A DNA stretch of 64,000 nucleotides from a bacterium (GTDB lineage Bacteria; UBP15; UBA6099): the NCBI GenBank assembly GCA_029564595.1, contig JAKQPS010000157.1, positions 5,985 through 69,984 on the forward strand, read 5' to 3'. The number at the start of each line of letters is the position of its first letter. Within the stretch, counting starts at the first letter, position 1. Of this stretch, positions 7,875 to 15,920 are shown one piece after another. A program made the translations under genes and the position numbers. The notes beneath the pieces were generated by a model, which made no database searches, was not told the origin of the DNA, and was given only the letters and a program-made list of their open reading frames with translations.

Positions 7875-9632
7875 TTAGTAATTTGATGTGAAGTCGATCA
7901 TGAAGTCGTTGGTGTCTGCGAACCAGCGGGTGTTGATGCGCGTGCCGTAGAGGTCGTAGTCGACGTTGAAGTTTTTGGTGGAGAAATGGTTATTTTTGAG
8001 GCTGTAGATAAAGTCCGTGCGGAGTCTGCATTTTTTGTTGACGGTGTAATCAAGGCCGGAGGACAGGCTGCTGATGGTGGCTTCGCGGATGTCGTAAGTG
8101 GCTGACATGGCGGAACTCCATTTAAGCCCTTTGGACTTGGAGACGTATAGCATGAGTTGTCGTTTGACGGTGGAGGAGCCTGTGTATCTGCTGTCAGTGA
8201 AATTATATCTGGCCTGAATCAACATACCCTGCCGGGGTCTGTGGCCTATGCGGGCGGAGGCGGACAGGCGGGCGCTGGGCCTGCCTTCGGTGTCGCCGCC
8301 AAGCCCGGTGGCTGTGTTCCAATCGATGCTGGTCTTTTTTGACAGCGCGATTGAAGGGCTGACGGCGGTGAGGGTGGTGTAAGCCGCCGTAACGGCGTCG
8401 GTATAGTCGTAGTTGTCCATTTTAATATGGGAGCTGACAGAGTAGCCGATGCCCCGCGTGTTGCCGTTGACGAACTTTCTGTTGCCGTCGAAGCTTACGA
8501 GGGCGTTCATAGTGGACTGGCCGTAGTCGCCGTCTCCGGTTCTGCGGCCTGAGAGGTAGCCGTTAATTCTGGTTTTCTTGATGCCGCCCGCTGCTCCGAG
8601 CCGGAAACCTTTCGCCCCGGAAAGGTCGTAGTCCATCTGAAGGGTCTGCGACCTCATGCCGGCGGCGTAGCGCGACATGGACATTGTGTAGCCCCTGTCG
8701 CCGCCGAAGAGGTTGCGCATGTTGAACTGGCCGCTTGTCTGGGTGTTCATGCGGAAGGATTGGCGCAGGTCCGCCGAATAAGATTTCGAGTTGTCTCCGT
8801 GGTAGTTCATATCGACGAAGCCTCTGAAGTCGCGGGCTTCTTTATAGCGCACGTTTGCGCCGACTTTCCAGTCCGCGTTCGAGCCGTAGCTGACGTTGCG
8901 GATGCGCCATTTGCCGGTGGTGTATTTTTTGCTGGTGTTGGTCCAGAAAGGGAGGGACATTACTTTGTTGCCTTTTACCCACATGGTGGCGCGCCACGCT
9001 TCATACTGGTCGCCGGGATAGACGCGCATGCGCGCGGCGGTCACGGCGTTCGCGGTGAGGTAAGGCTCTTCGTAGATGTAGACCGCGTCGCTCATTAGAG
9101 GTTCTTGAGCTGTTTCGTACAGTTCTTCGCCTACGAGATAAAAAGTTCTGACTCCGCTTTGGGTTTGAGTGAGGACGCCCGCCGCGCGGTCCAAGTCGAA
9201 CCTGAGTTGGTCGCCGGAGAAAGAAGCGCCGTCCATGCCTGTGACCTGAGCTTCGACGCGCTGGTCGAGCAGGTCGCCGGTCTCTTCGATGTCCGTCAAT
9301 ATCGGGTTGGTCGATGGAGTCCCAGCGTTGCCAGTTGTTGTGTCTGCGGACTTCTTCATAGTGGAAGCGATGACGTTTCCTTCGGCGTAAAAGACGTGCG
9401 ATTTAACGTCCACTCGTATCGAGTCGGCTTGAAAGCGAAGGTTGCCGTGAAGAAGCTCGACCTGTCCGTCGCAGTAAATCACTTTGCGGTCGATGTCGAA
9501 CATAATGTAGTTTGCGGTGACGGTGTAGTGGAGTTTGAGGGCGCGCGCGGGCACGGCGGCGGACACAACCGCAAGCGCGGCCAGCGCCGATGCCGCCGCG
9601 AGCAATGTTTTTCTTTTCAGCAAATCAAGCAC
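7875..9632 (-). CDS. LptD/OstA-like outer-membrane protein
   Basis: About 585 residues from a GTG start. The signal peptide reads LLKRKTLLAAASALAALAVV and ends near VPARA. An OstA-type periplasmic segment follows (YIMFDIDRKVIYCDGQVELL, then FQADSIRVDVKSHVFYAEGNV), the jelly-roll that receives lipopolysaccharide in LptD. From about residue 190 to the end there are alternating aromatic/polar strands and short turns, as in a beta-barrel, closing with a tail of the type FMIDFTSNY. LptD inserts LPS into the outer leaflet. It is shorter than E. coli LptD (about 780) and lacks the paired cysteines I would expect there, so an LptD-like transporter of another substrate is possible. An ATG upstream at 9719 overlaps the -10 box at 9710-9715 and cannot be the start. 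Confidence 0.7.
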   Translation of the reverse strand: MLDLLKRKTLLAAASALAALAVVSAAVPARALKLHYTVTANYIMFDIDRKVIYCDGQVELLHGNLRFQADSIRVDVKSHVFYAEGNVIASTMKKSADTTTGNAGTPSTNPILTDIEETGDLLDQRVEAQVTGMDGASFSGDQLRFDLDRAAGVLTQTQSGVRTFYLVGEELYETAQEPLMSDAVYIYEEPYLTANAVTAARMRVYPGDQYEAWRATMWVKGNKVMSLPFWTNTSKKYTTGKWRIRNVSYGSNADWKVGANVRYKEARDFRGFVDMNYHGDNSKSYSADLRQSFRMNTQTSGQFNMRNLFGGDRGYTMSMSRYAAGMRSQTLQMDYDLSGAKGFRLGAAGGIKKTRINGYLSGRRTGDGDYGQSTMNALVSFDGNRKFVNGNTRGIGYSVSSHIKMDNYDYTDAVTAAYTTLTAVSPSIALSKKTSIDWNTATGLGGDTEGRPSARLSASARIGHRPRQGMLIQARYNFTDSRYTGSSTVKRQLMLYVSKSKGLKWSSAMSATYDIREATISSLSSGLDYTVNKKCRLRTDFIYSLKNNHFSTKNFNVDYDLYGTRINTRWFADTNDFMIDFTSNY

Positions 9633-9709
9633 TATAAGACAACCTGCCGCATTAAACCCGAAAACAATCCGGGTACGCCAATATAACGCGCGGATTCCTC
9701 CGCAACCGT

Positions 9710-9738
9710 ATTGTATCATTATTAAAAAGCAATGTCAG
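9710..9738 (-). promoter_or_regulatory. Promoter of the LptD-like gene
   Basis: On the minus strand CTGACA (9738-9733) and TACAAT (9715-9710) are separated by 17 bases. Transcription would begin near 9703, leaving about a 70-base leader before the GTG at 9632. Confidence 0.6.
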
Positions 9739-9846
9739 CGAGGAAAAAATAATATATGGATAATAGATTTTTGGGGATTTGCGGTGAAACCATTTTTTTG
9801 CAAAAAACAGGTTTCCCCGCGCCCCTTCCGAAAAAAACTCTTGATC

Positions 9847-9888
9847 GCCGATTTTGCTGAACTTCGTTCTTGCAAAATCGGCTTTTTT
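9847..9888 (+). terminator. Strong intrinsic-terminator-like hairpin
   Basis: GCCGATTTTGC (9847-9857) is perfectly complementary to GCAAAATCGGC (9872-9882) and is followed by six T on the plus strand. It lies just beyond the wecB stop, which is on the minus strand; there the hairpin is followed by GATCAAGAG and then T7, so it may also work for wecB. No plus-strand gene ends here. Confidence 0.65.
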
Positions 9889-9932
9889 CTTAGATTTATG
9901 AAAACCAGAAGTATGGCGACGTTGACACAAAC

Positions 9933-11078
9933 TTAATATAACAGAGATTCCAGTTTTGAGACGATGCGGGGGGCGGCATGGCCGTCCCAGAGTTCGGGTA
10001 TGCGCCCCTGTTTCCAGTCGCCGCGCAGTGCGGCGGCAGCGGCGGCGGAGATTTTTCCGGCGTCTGAGCCGACAAGGATGTTTGTGCCGATGTCAACAGT
10101 GACGGGGCGCTCGGTGTTTTCGCGGATTGTGGCGCACGGGACGCCCAGCCAAGTGGTCTCCTCCTGAATGCCGCCGGAATCGGTGAGGACGATTTTTGCG
10201 TTCATGGTGAGGGAGAGGAATTCCAGATATCCGAGAGGTTCCATGATGAAGATTTTTCCGGCGGGCGTGGAAGCGCCGTCCCAAGCGGCGAAATGGTCGT
10301 CCAGCCCGAACCGGCGTATGTTGTTGACGGTTCTGGGGTGAGCCGGGAAAAAGACGGGGGCTTCGGCGGCGGCGGCTTCGAGAGCGGAGATGATGCGGGA
10401 GAATGTGGCGGGGTCATCCACGTTGGAGGGTCTGTGAAGGGTGAGGGCGGCGTAATCGCCGGAGAAATCGCCGAGAGGGCGGGCCGATTCGCCGTTGCGC
10501 ACGCGGCGCGCGTTTTCCGCCAGAGTGTCAATCATGACGTTGCCGACGAAGAAAATGTTGTCTTCCGCGACGCCTTCTCGCAGGAGGTTGTCGCGTCCGC
10601 TAGGCTCTGTGATGAAGAGGAAAGAGGAGATCGAGTCTGTGAGGACGCGGTTGATTTCTTCTGGCATGGAGCGGTCGAAGCTGCGGAGGCCGGCTTCCAC
10701 GTGTGCGACCGGGATCATGAGTTTTGCGGACACGAGGGAGCAGGCGAGGGTGGAGTTGACGTCGCCGACCACTAGAACGAGGTCGGGTTTTAATTCGAGG
10801 ACGGCTTTTTCGAAGGCGAGCATGACGGCGGCGGTCTGGGCCGCGTGGCTTCCGGAGCCGACTTCGAGGAAAACGTCGGGCCGGGGGATGTTCAACTCGT
10901 CGAAGAAACTCTGAGACATGTTGTGGTCGTAGTGCTGTCCGGTGTGGACGAGGATGGGGCGCAGGGAGGGGCTGGCGGCCATAGCGCGCATAATCGGGGC
11001 CACTTTTACAAAGTTCGGTCTCGCCCCCGCGACGATGAAGACTTTCTTTTTTTTCGACTCAGTCATGATTTCATCCAT
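9933..11078 (-). CDS. wecB: UDP-N-acetylglucosamine 2-epimerase (non-hydrolysing)
   Basis: 381 residues from the chosen start. The enzyme interconverts UDP-GlcNAc and UDP-ManNAc for surface polysaccharide. Family motifs are clear: VAGARPNFVKVAPIM at the N-terminus, TGQHYDHNMSQSFF, LVVGDVNSTLACSL, HVEAGLRSFDRSMPEEINR (here the catalytic and substrate-binding Asp/Glu/His set), and LTDSGGIQEETTWLGVPC. The ATG at 11078 has GGAGG five bases upstream. A TTG at 11096 would overlap the upstream gene and lacks a site. The upstream neighbour is the DUF4276 gene, whose stop lies 14 bases away, so wecB may be read from the defence-like pair's transcript. Confidence 0.93.
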   Translation of the reverse strand: MDEIMTESKKKKVFIVAGARPNFVKVAPIMRAMAASPSLRPILVHTGQHYDHNMSQSFFDELNIPRPDVFLEVGSGSHAAQTAAVMLAFEKAVLELKPDLVLVVGDVNSTLACSLVSAKLMIPVAHVEAGLRSFDRSMPEEINRVLTDSISSFLFITEPSGRDNLLREGVAEDNIFFVGNVMIDTLAENARRVRNGESARPLGDFSGDYAALTLHRPSNVDDPATFSRIISALEAAAAEAPVFFPAHPRTVNNIRRFGLDDHFAAWDGASTPAGKIFIMEPLGYLEFLSLTMNAKIVLTDSGGIQEETTWLGVPCATIRENTERPVTVDIGTNILVGSDAGKISAAAAAALRGDWKQGRIPELWDGHAAPRIVSKLESLLY

Positions 11079-11092
11079 GCCGGCCTCCAATT

Positions 11093-11731
11093 TCAACGAG
11101 GAAGGCTCCGCTTCTGAGCGTTTTTGGCGGCTGCCAGTATTTCATCGGTAAACTTCTTGAAATTAGGACATTTGTCACGCACGGTATCAGGCGAGAGTTT
11201 TTTAAAAAGATTGACGCCGTCAATAGTCTTTTTATAGCTGTAATTTTTTTTGTTTTTTCTAAAAAGTTCCTTGAGCAGTTTTGCCGGAGGGGTGTCGAAG
11301 TCAACTGTTTCCGGGTTGTCGCAGCAACCGGGCAGCTTGATCTCGTTGGGGAATATTTTAGGGTCGCTGAGCAACCATGCTTCCAGTTCATGAACCGCGA
11401 AATGCTGGTGGAATTTAGGCCTGCATTCTTTTGGCAAAGACTCTATGATTTTTTTTCTTGCGAAATTGGTTTTTTCATCGACAGTGTTTCCGCCTTTGCA
11501 CTTTTCCGGCAATCCATAGAGGTCGAGCAATCCGAAGATGGCGATTACTTCGCTATTATCAAGATGTAATTGAGATTTTTTGCCGGCGCGTTTTAAATAA
11601 TCGCCGCAACCATCAAAAACAATAGGTTTGACGCTTATCTTTTTGTCCAGTTGAGAATCCAACCACTTTTTAAGAAAAACTTGAGTTATTATGTTTTCAG
11701 TTTTGCCTTCGACGAAAAGAAGTATTTTCAT
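11093..11731 (-). CDS. DUF4276-family TOPRIM-like protein (candidate defence effector)
   Basis: 212 residues. MKILLFVEGKTEN, then FGLLDLYGLP, then HFAVHELEAWLLSDPKIFP are the three hallmarks I know from DUF4276 proteins (VEGxTE, DxYGLP, HExEAxLxSDP). The family is regarded as a TOPRIM-type nuclease-like fold, with the first Glu and the central Asp as presumed metal ligands. It follows the AAA ATPase gene by three bases (TGATCCATG), so the two are translationally coupled. A separate ATPase plus TOPRIM gene is the arrangement of split OLD/PARIS/AbiL-type anti-phage systems. The defence role is inference; family assignment is firm. Composition is AT-richer than the neighbours, which suggests transfer. 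Confidence 0.8.
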   Translation of the reverse strand: MKILLFVEGKTENIITQVFLKKWLDSQLDKKISVKPIVFDGCGDYLKRAGKKSQLHLDNSEVIAIFGLLDLYGLPEKCKGGNTVDEKTNFARKKIIESLPKECRPKFHQHFAVHELEAWLLSDPKIFPNEIKLPGCCDNPETVDFDTPPAKLLKELFRKNKKNYSYKKTIDGVNLFKKLSPDTVRDKCPNFKKFTDEILAAAKNAQKRSLPR

Positions 11732-11734
11732 GGA

Positions 11735-12973
11735 TCATCCGCCGATTTCTCTATCGAGCCATAGTCTGCCGAGGGTGTATTCCTCCAGCCACTTGGAAAG
11801 GGAATCGCGGTCAAGTCTTTTCGCAGTGGTCGCGCCGTCTTCTTTTTCCACGACCACGACTGATTCCGGCATGTCGGAGAAGGCGCTTAAAAGTTCGGGA
11901 GAGTGAGTGGAAACAATAAGTTGAGTTCTGTTTGACGCGTCTTTGATAAGCTCCGCGATGATGCCGAGCATAGAAGGGTGCATTCCAAGTTCAGGTTCGT
12001 CGATACAGATTATCGGCGGGGGTTCAGGGGAGAGAAGAATCGCGGAAAGCATCAGGAAAAGGATGGTTCCGTCAGACAGATCGGCGGGTGAAAGCTCGCG
12101 GTTGAGCGTTTTCGAGCGCCATTTCATATAGACTCTGCCGTTTTCGAGAGGCGGGAATGTCAATTCTTCAAAGTCGTCGCCGAAAGCCGCTTCGAGAGTG
12201 TTGTTAAGTTGTTCTTCGAACTCTTTATTGCCGGTGTAAAGAGTGTGAAGGACGGCGATGAGGTTGTCGCCGTTCGATTCCAACACCTTTTCCGATCTCG
12301 TGACAGTCGAATGTCTAGCTTCTGCTTCCGGGCCATGATTTAGGTTTCGGTAAAATGAACAGTCATTAAAAAAGTTGATGAACCTATATATTTGTAATTC
12401 AGTATAATTTTTCCATCCATTTTTGATTGAATCCATATTAAAAAACATGGATTCGCTATCTTTAAAAATATCGAACACAGCCGCTGGAATATCGCTATTA
12501 ATTTCTTTCGTGAAATATTCTTTTCCATCTCTGTTAATAATCGTGCCTGTGTAATTGGATAAATCATCATCATTGGCAATATTCTCGACATGGAGTTTTT
12601 CTAATTCAATGCCATATTCGCTTGAGGCTCTCAATTGTTCAAGTCTTAAACTATAAACATATCGTCTTTTTACTAAATTGGATGCGTTTTCTTCCGGGTT
12701 TTCGTTGAAGCCAAAACGATGAGAGCGTATTGTTGCCTCAAAACCGATTTCCTTTGCGGTTCCATTCCAAAGAATGGGGATCATGCCGCCGTGTTTTTTC
12801 ATAATGGCGTCGCGAAGTTTGCCGGAGACGGCGTCGGAAAGAAGTTCAAGGGCGCTGATTATGTTGCTTTTGCCGCTGGAGTTGGGGCCGATGAGGATGT
12901 TTACGGGCATAAGGTCTAGGTTGAGATTTTTTAAAGATCTGAAACCTTCGACTTTGAAATTTTTGATAATCAT
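11735..12973 (-). CDS. AAA ATPase of the OLD/AAA_21 type (candidate defence sensor)
   Basis: 412 residues. FKVEGFRSLKNLNLDLMPVN precedes Walker A GPNSSGKSNIISAL. A long divergent middle follows, then LSPADLSDGTILFLMLSAIL (signature), Walker B PPIICIDEPELGMHP and the switch histidine VSTHSPELLSAF. This is the SMC/Rad50-like ATPase head without coiled coil or fused nuclease; the TOPRIM partner is the next gene. Such ATPases are thought to sense phage or DNA ends and control the effector. The ATG at 12973 has AGGAG eight bases upstream; a TTG at 12979 is less likely. The final stretch (EEYTLGRLWLDREIGG) resembles the C-terminal contact region of related two-gene systems. Confidence 0.85.
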   Translation of the reverse strand: MIIKNFKVEGFRSLKNLNLDLMPVNILIGPNSSGKSNIISALELLSDAVSGKLRDAIMKKHGGMIPILWNGTAKEIGFEATIRSHRFGFNENPEENASNLVKRRYVYSLRLEQLRASSEYGIELEKLHVENIANDDDLSNYTGTIINRDGKEYFTKEINSDIPAAVFDIFKDSESMFFNMDSIKNGWKNYTELQIYRFINFFNDCSFYRNLNHGPEAEARHSTVTRSEKVLESNGDNLIAVLHTLYTGNKEFEEQLNNTLEAAFGDDFEELTFPPLENGRVYMKWRSKTLNRELSPADLSDGTILFLMLSAILLSPEPPPIICIDEPELGMHPSMLGIIAELIKDASNRTQLIVSTHSPELLSAFSDMPESVVVVEKEDGATTAKRLDRDSLSKWLEEYTLGRLWLDREIGG

Positions 12974-13097
12974 GAACAAATCTCCTAGAGCCGGCTAAAA
13001 GCCTGACAACTTATATGTGAATTTTACATTTTTCCGACGGATAGCGCCATCGGAGGGGAAAAAGAGGGAGCGGAGCGCGGGCGGCGAGGGTGTGCCC

Positions 13098-13162
13098 GGA
13101 TTCTTGACCTCTGAAAAATATTGTAAATGTCTGCGATGGCTTTTTTCAGAGGTCGCGGATTC
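13098..13162. repeat. 13-bp inverted repeat bracketed by 6-bp direct repeats
   Basis: GACCTCTGAAAAA (13106-13118) and TTTTTCAGAGGTC (13142-13154) are perfect complements around a 23-base centre. GGATTC occurs just outside each arm (13098-13103 and 13157-13162). This looks like a tiny insertion with a target duplication, or a hairpin with a chance flanking repeat. Confidence 0.6.
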
Positions 13163-13165
13163 TGG

Positions 13166-13194
13166 TTTAATTTGATTTGATAATGAGATATAAT
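13166..13194 (+). promoter_or_regulatory. Promoter for the S55-pur gene run
   Basis: TATAAT at 13189-13194 is perfect. TTTAAT at 13166-13171 is 17 bases upstream and weak as a -35. Confidence 0.45.
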
Positions 13195-13301
13195 ATCAAA
13201 CTTAAATGCGCGCCGAAGGCGGAGCGCGCGGGGTTGATGTTGAGATTGACGTCAAGTTGCGGCGCGGGTTTTTCATAGGCGCGCGGTCGCGGCGGAACAT
13301 A

Positions 13302-15350
13302 ATGATGAAATCAAAAGCAAGGATAATTCTCGGAGCGCTGGCGGTTCTTGTGACAGTCGTTTCCGGGGCGATGACGCGAGTCGCCGGGGCGGCTCCGGCT
13401 GTTTCATATATGGCCGCGTCAGAGGTCAAGCCCGGAATGGAAGGATACGGGCTGACGGTGTTTGAGGGGCTGGAGGTATCGAAATTCCCGGTGAAGATAA
13501 AAGGAGTGATGCCGGGGGCGGGAGTTAGCGGGGGGCCGCTGATACTGATAGAGTTGACCGGGCCGGAGCGGGAAAAATACGGCGGGGTGTCGATGGGGAT
13601 GAGCGGCTCTCCGATATATGTCGGGGGCAAGCTCATCGGAGCATTGTCCATGACTTTTCCGATGACGGATCATCATCTGGGCGGGGTGACGGATATCGCG
13701 TCCATGTTGAAGGCGGCGGAGTATGACGCGCCGAGGGCTGGGACGGTCGAGTTCGACGCGCCTTTCGAGCATGACGGAAAGGTTTTTACGAGAATAAGTT
13801 ATGAAACTGGCAGAGACGAGATAGCGGGGACATTATTTGCGAGCGCGGCGGCGGCTCCGGCGATGGTTCGCGGGGTGACGGCGCGAACGATGCCTTTTGC
13901 AAAGAGAATATTCGAGGGAACGGGAATAGAAGTGACGGACGCGGGCGGCGCATGGGCTGGGGCGAAAACGGGACGCACCGTAATCGGACCCGGCTCGGAG
14001 ATAAAACCCGGCAGTTCGGTGGCTGTGTTGTTGTTGACGGGAGACATGGAAGTGTCGGCGGCGGGAACTGTGACGCACGTGGACGGCAAGCAAGCCCTGA
14101 TGTTCGGGCATCCGCTGTTCAGGAAGGGAGATGTTAGGTATCTGCTGGCGGACGCGCCGGTGCTCGCGGTGGCGCGAGGCACTGACATGTCGTTCAAAGC
14201 CGCCGCGACCGGGGCGCTTCGAGGAGAGATAACTCAGGACCGCGGCCCGGCTCTGGTGGGACGGCTGGACAGTTTTCCTCTGCTGATACCGTTCGACATA
14301 ACCGTCACTGACGGAGATATCGGCAAGACGGAGAAGTATTCGTTCAAGGTGGCGCGGGACGAGGATTTGTTGAGCAATCTGGCGGCGATGGCGGCGCTCC
14401 AAAGTCTCGACAACACTATCGACAGGCTCGGCAAAGGAACCTCCAGAGTGTCGTTTTCCATAGGATGTTCGACCTGCGAAAAACCTGTCGAAAGGGAAAA
14501 CATGTTTTACGACGGGGACGACATCGCGGCGTTGTCTCTGGTGGAGTTCGTGACGGCTCTTCAACTGCTCAAGGACAACAAATACGCGGACGCGGAAGCG
14601 CGCAAGTTAAACCTGAACGTCGAGATAGATTCGAAGAACTCTTACGCGCTTATAGAAAAAGTGGAGATAGACGGCGGGGACGAAGAGAAACCGGAAGCGG
14701 AAGAAACGAAGACGGGCGAAAATGCGGCATCCGCCGCCGAGCTGGATGCTAAAGCTGAAGAAAAAGAGCCGAGCGCGGCTGGAGAAAAGGCAAACAAGGA
14801 AAAGGAAAAGCCGCCGGTGGTGAAGCGCGGGCAGAAGCTGGGGCTGAAGGTGTCTGTGAGGCCGTACCGGAGCGAGACGGTAGAGGAAAAAATATGGTTG
14901 AAAGTGCCAGCCGACATAGCGCCCGGACGCGCGGTGATAAGCGTTTTCTCCGGAGCCAGAGAGCTTCCGTCGGCGGCCCCGGAAATGTTGCTGATAAAAA
15001 TCCAAGTCGAGGGGCAGGAAAGACAAGACGAAAAAGACCCTCATTTCCTTCGCGAAAGAAAGAAGGAGAAAAGTCTGGATGAAGTGTTGAAGGAGTTTTC
15101 GAGTCGTCCGATGAACAACGAGCTTGTGGCGAACATCGAGTCATTAGGGTTCTCCGGGCCGGACGACGAAGACGAAGAAGAGTATGAAGACGAGGATCGG
15201 AACAGGGATGGAAGAGCGGGCAAGCTGACGGGCTGGGCTTTGGACGGCGTGGCGTCGATAAGGGTGGAGGTGGAGGACGAGTCGCCGAAGGTTTCTCCGA
15301 AAAGAAACATCAGAAAATCTAGAATAAATACTCTCAAGGGAGAAAAATGA
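13302..15350 (+). CDS. SpoIVB-type S55 peptidase-domain exported protein
   Basis: 682 residues. The start was placed at ATG 13302/13305 because it begins a clear signal peptide (MKSKARIILGALAVLVTVVS, cleavage near GAAPA). An SpoIVB S55-like domain follows (about 25-320): VKPGMEGYGLTVF, FPVKIKGVM, then GVSMGMSGSPIYVGGKLIGA, whose GMSGSP motif (Ser near 101-103) is the serine-protease motif of this family, and later TVTHVDGKQALMFGHPLF. A Glu/Lys/Ala-rich linker lies at about 455-520. The remaining 160 residues contain a strand-rich domain and an acidic stretch (DDEDEEEYEDED). In spores the family cleaves a sigma-factor checkpoint protein; here nothing suggests sporulation, so the substrate is unknown. 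It ends three bases before purE. Confidence 0.8.
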   Translation: MMKSKARIILGALAVLVTVVSGAMTRVAGAAPAVSYMAASEVKPGMEGYGLTVFEGLEVSKFPVKIKGVMPGAGVSGGPLILIELTGPEREKYGGVSMGMSGSPIYVGGKLIGALSMTFPMTDHHLGGVTDIASMLKAAEYDAPRAGTVEFDAPFEHDGKVFTRISYETGRDEIAGTLFASAAAAPAMVRGVTARTMPFAKRIFEGTGIEVTDAGGAWAGAKTGRTVIGPGSEIKPGSSVAVLLLTGDMEVSAAGTVTHVDGKQALMFGHPLFRKGDVRYLLADAPVLAVARGTDMSFKAAATGALRGEITQDRGPALVGRLDSFPLLIPFDITVTDGDIGKTEKYSFKVARDEDLLSNLAAMAALQSLDNTIDRLGKGTSRVSFSIGCSTCEKPVERENMFYDGDDIAALSLVEFVTALQLLKDNKYADAEARKLNLNVEIDSKNSYALIEKVEIDGGDEEKPEAEETKTGENAASAAELDAKAEEKEPSAAGEKANKEKEKPPVVKRGQKLGLKVSVRPYRSETVEEKIWLKVPADIAPGRAVISVFSGARELPSAAPEMLLIKIQVEGQERQDEKDPHFLRERKKEKSLDEVLKEFSSRPMNNELVANIESLGFSGPDDEDEEEYEDEDRNRDGRAGKLTGWALDGVASIRVEVEDESPKVSPKRNIRKSRINTLKGEK

Positions 15351-15353
15351 TAA

Positions 15354-15920
15354 ATGGAAAAGAAGAAAAAGGCCGCCGCTAGGCAGAAAAGGGCGCAGGC
15401 CCCGGACGTGGCGGTTGTTATGGGAAGCGATTCCGACCTTAAAAGCATGACGGCGTGTTTTGAGACGCTGGACAGTTTCGGCGTGTCGTACGAGGCGCAT
15501 ATCGCGTCTGCGCACCGCACGCATGATTACGTGAAGAGGATAGTGACGACGTTTGACAACAATGGCGGAAAAGTGATGATAGCGGCGGCGGGGGCGGCGG
15601 CGCACCTGCCGGGAGTGGTCGCGGCGCTTACGAACCTGCCGGTGATAGGGGTTCCGATGGAATCGAAGATGCTGGGGCTGGACTCGCTGTTGTCGATAGC
15701 TCAGATGCCTGCCGGGATGCCTGTGGCGACGGTGGCTGTGGGCGGATGCAAGAACGCGGCTCTGCTGGCTGTTCAGATACTGGCTCTGGGCAGGCCGGAG
15801 CTTGCCTCGCGCTACAGCAGGTTCAGGGCGCAGCAGGCGGAAGCCGTAATAAAGAAATCCGAGCGCCTGAGGACTTCGGGCTACAGGAACTACTTTTCGG
15901 AGGGCGGTTCGACGAGATGA
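15354..15920 (+). CDS. purE: 5-(carboxyamino)imidazole ribonucleotide mutase PurE
   Basis: 188 residues. Class I PurE moves the carboxylate of N5-CAIR to C4 in purine synthesis. MGSDSDLKSM at the N-terminus, IASAHRTHDYVKRI with the catalytic histidine of the SAHR motif, AAAGAAAHLPGVVAALTNLP and GCKNAALLAVQILAL are all present. The C-terminus extends about 20 residues past the usual end (EAVIKKSERLRTSGYRNYFS). An N-terminal lysine/arginine-rich tail of about 15 residues precedes the fold. The stop overlaps the purB start in ATGA. Confidence 0.95.
   Translation: MEKKKKAAARQKRAQAPDVAVVMGSDSDLKSMTACFETLDSFGVSYEAHIASAHRTHDYVKRIVTTFDNNGGKVMIAAAGAAAHLPGVVAALTNLPVIGVPMESKMLGLDSLLSIAQMPAGMPVATVAVGGCKNAALLAVQILALGRPELASRYSRFRAQQAEAVIKKSERLRTSGYRNYFSEGGSTR

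Larger units (their letters stand above)
12974..13301. other. Divergent intergenic region between the ATPase and the S55 gene
   Basis: 328 bases. It holds the start region of the minus-strand ATPase, a short imperfect hairpin around 13036-13055, an inverted repeat with flanking direct repeats (13098-13162) and TATAAT at 13189-13194. An ATG at 13206 opens the S55 frame earlier but lies about five bases from the expected transcription start and has no ribosome site. Confidence 0.5.

Noticed and set aside
9719-9719. ATG start of the LptD-like gene at 9719
   Set aside because: It overlaps the -10 box at 9710-9715. The signal peptide fits a GTG at 9632 with a 70-base leader instead.
13206-13301. 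ATG at 13206 as the S55 start
   Set aside because: It lies next to the expected transcription start, lacks a ribosome site and would put 32 odd residues before a clear signal peptide.
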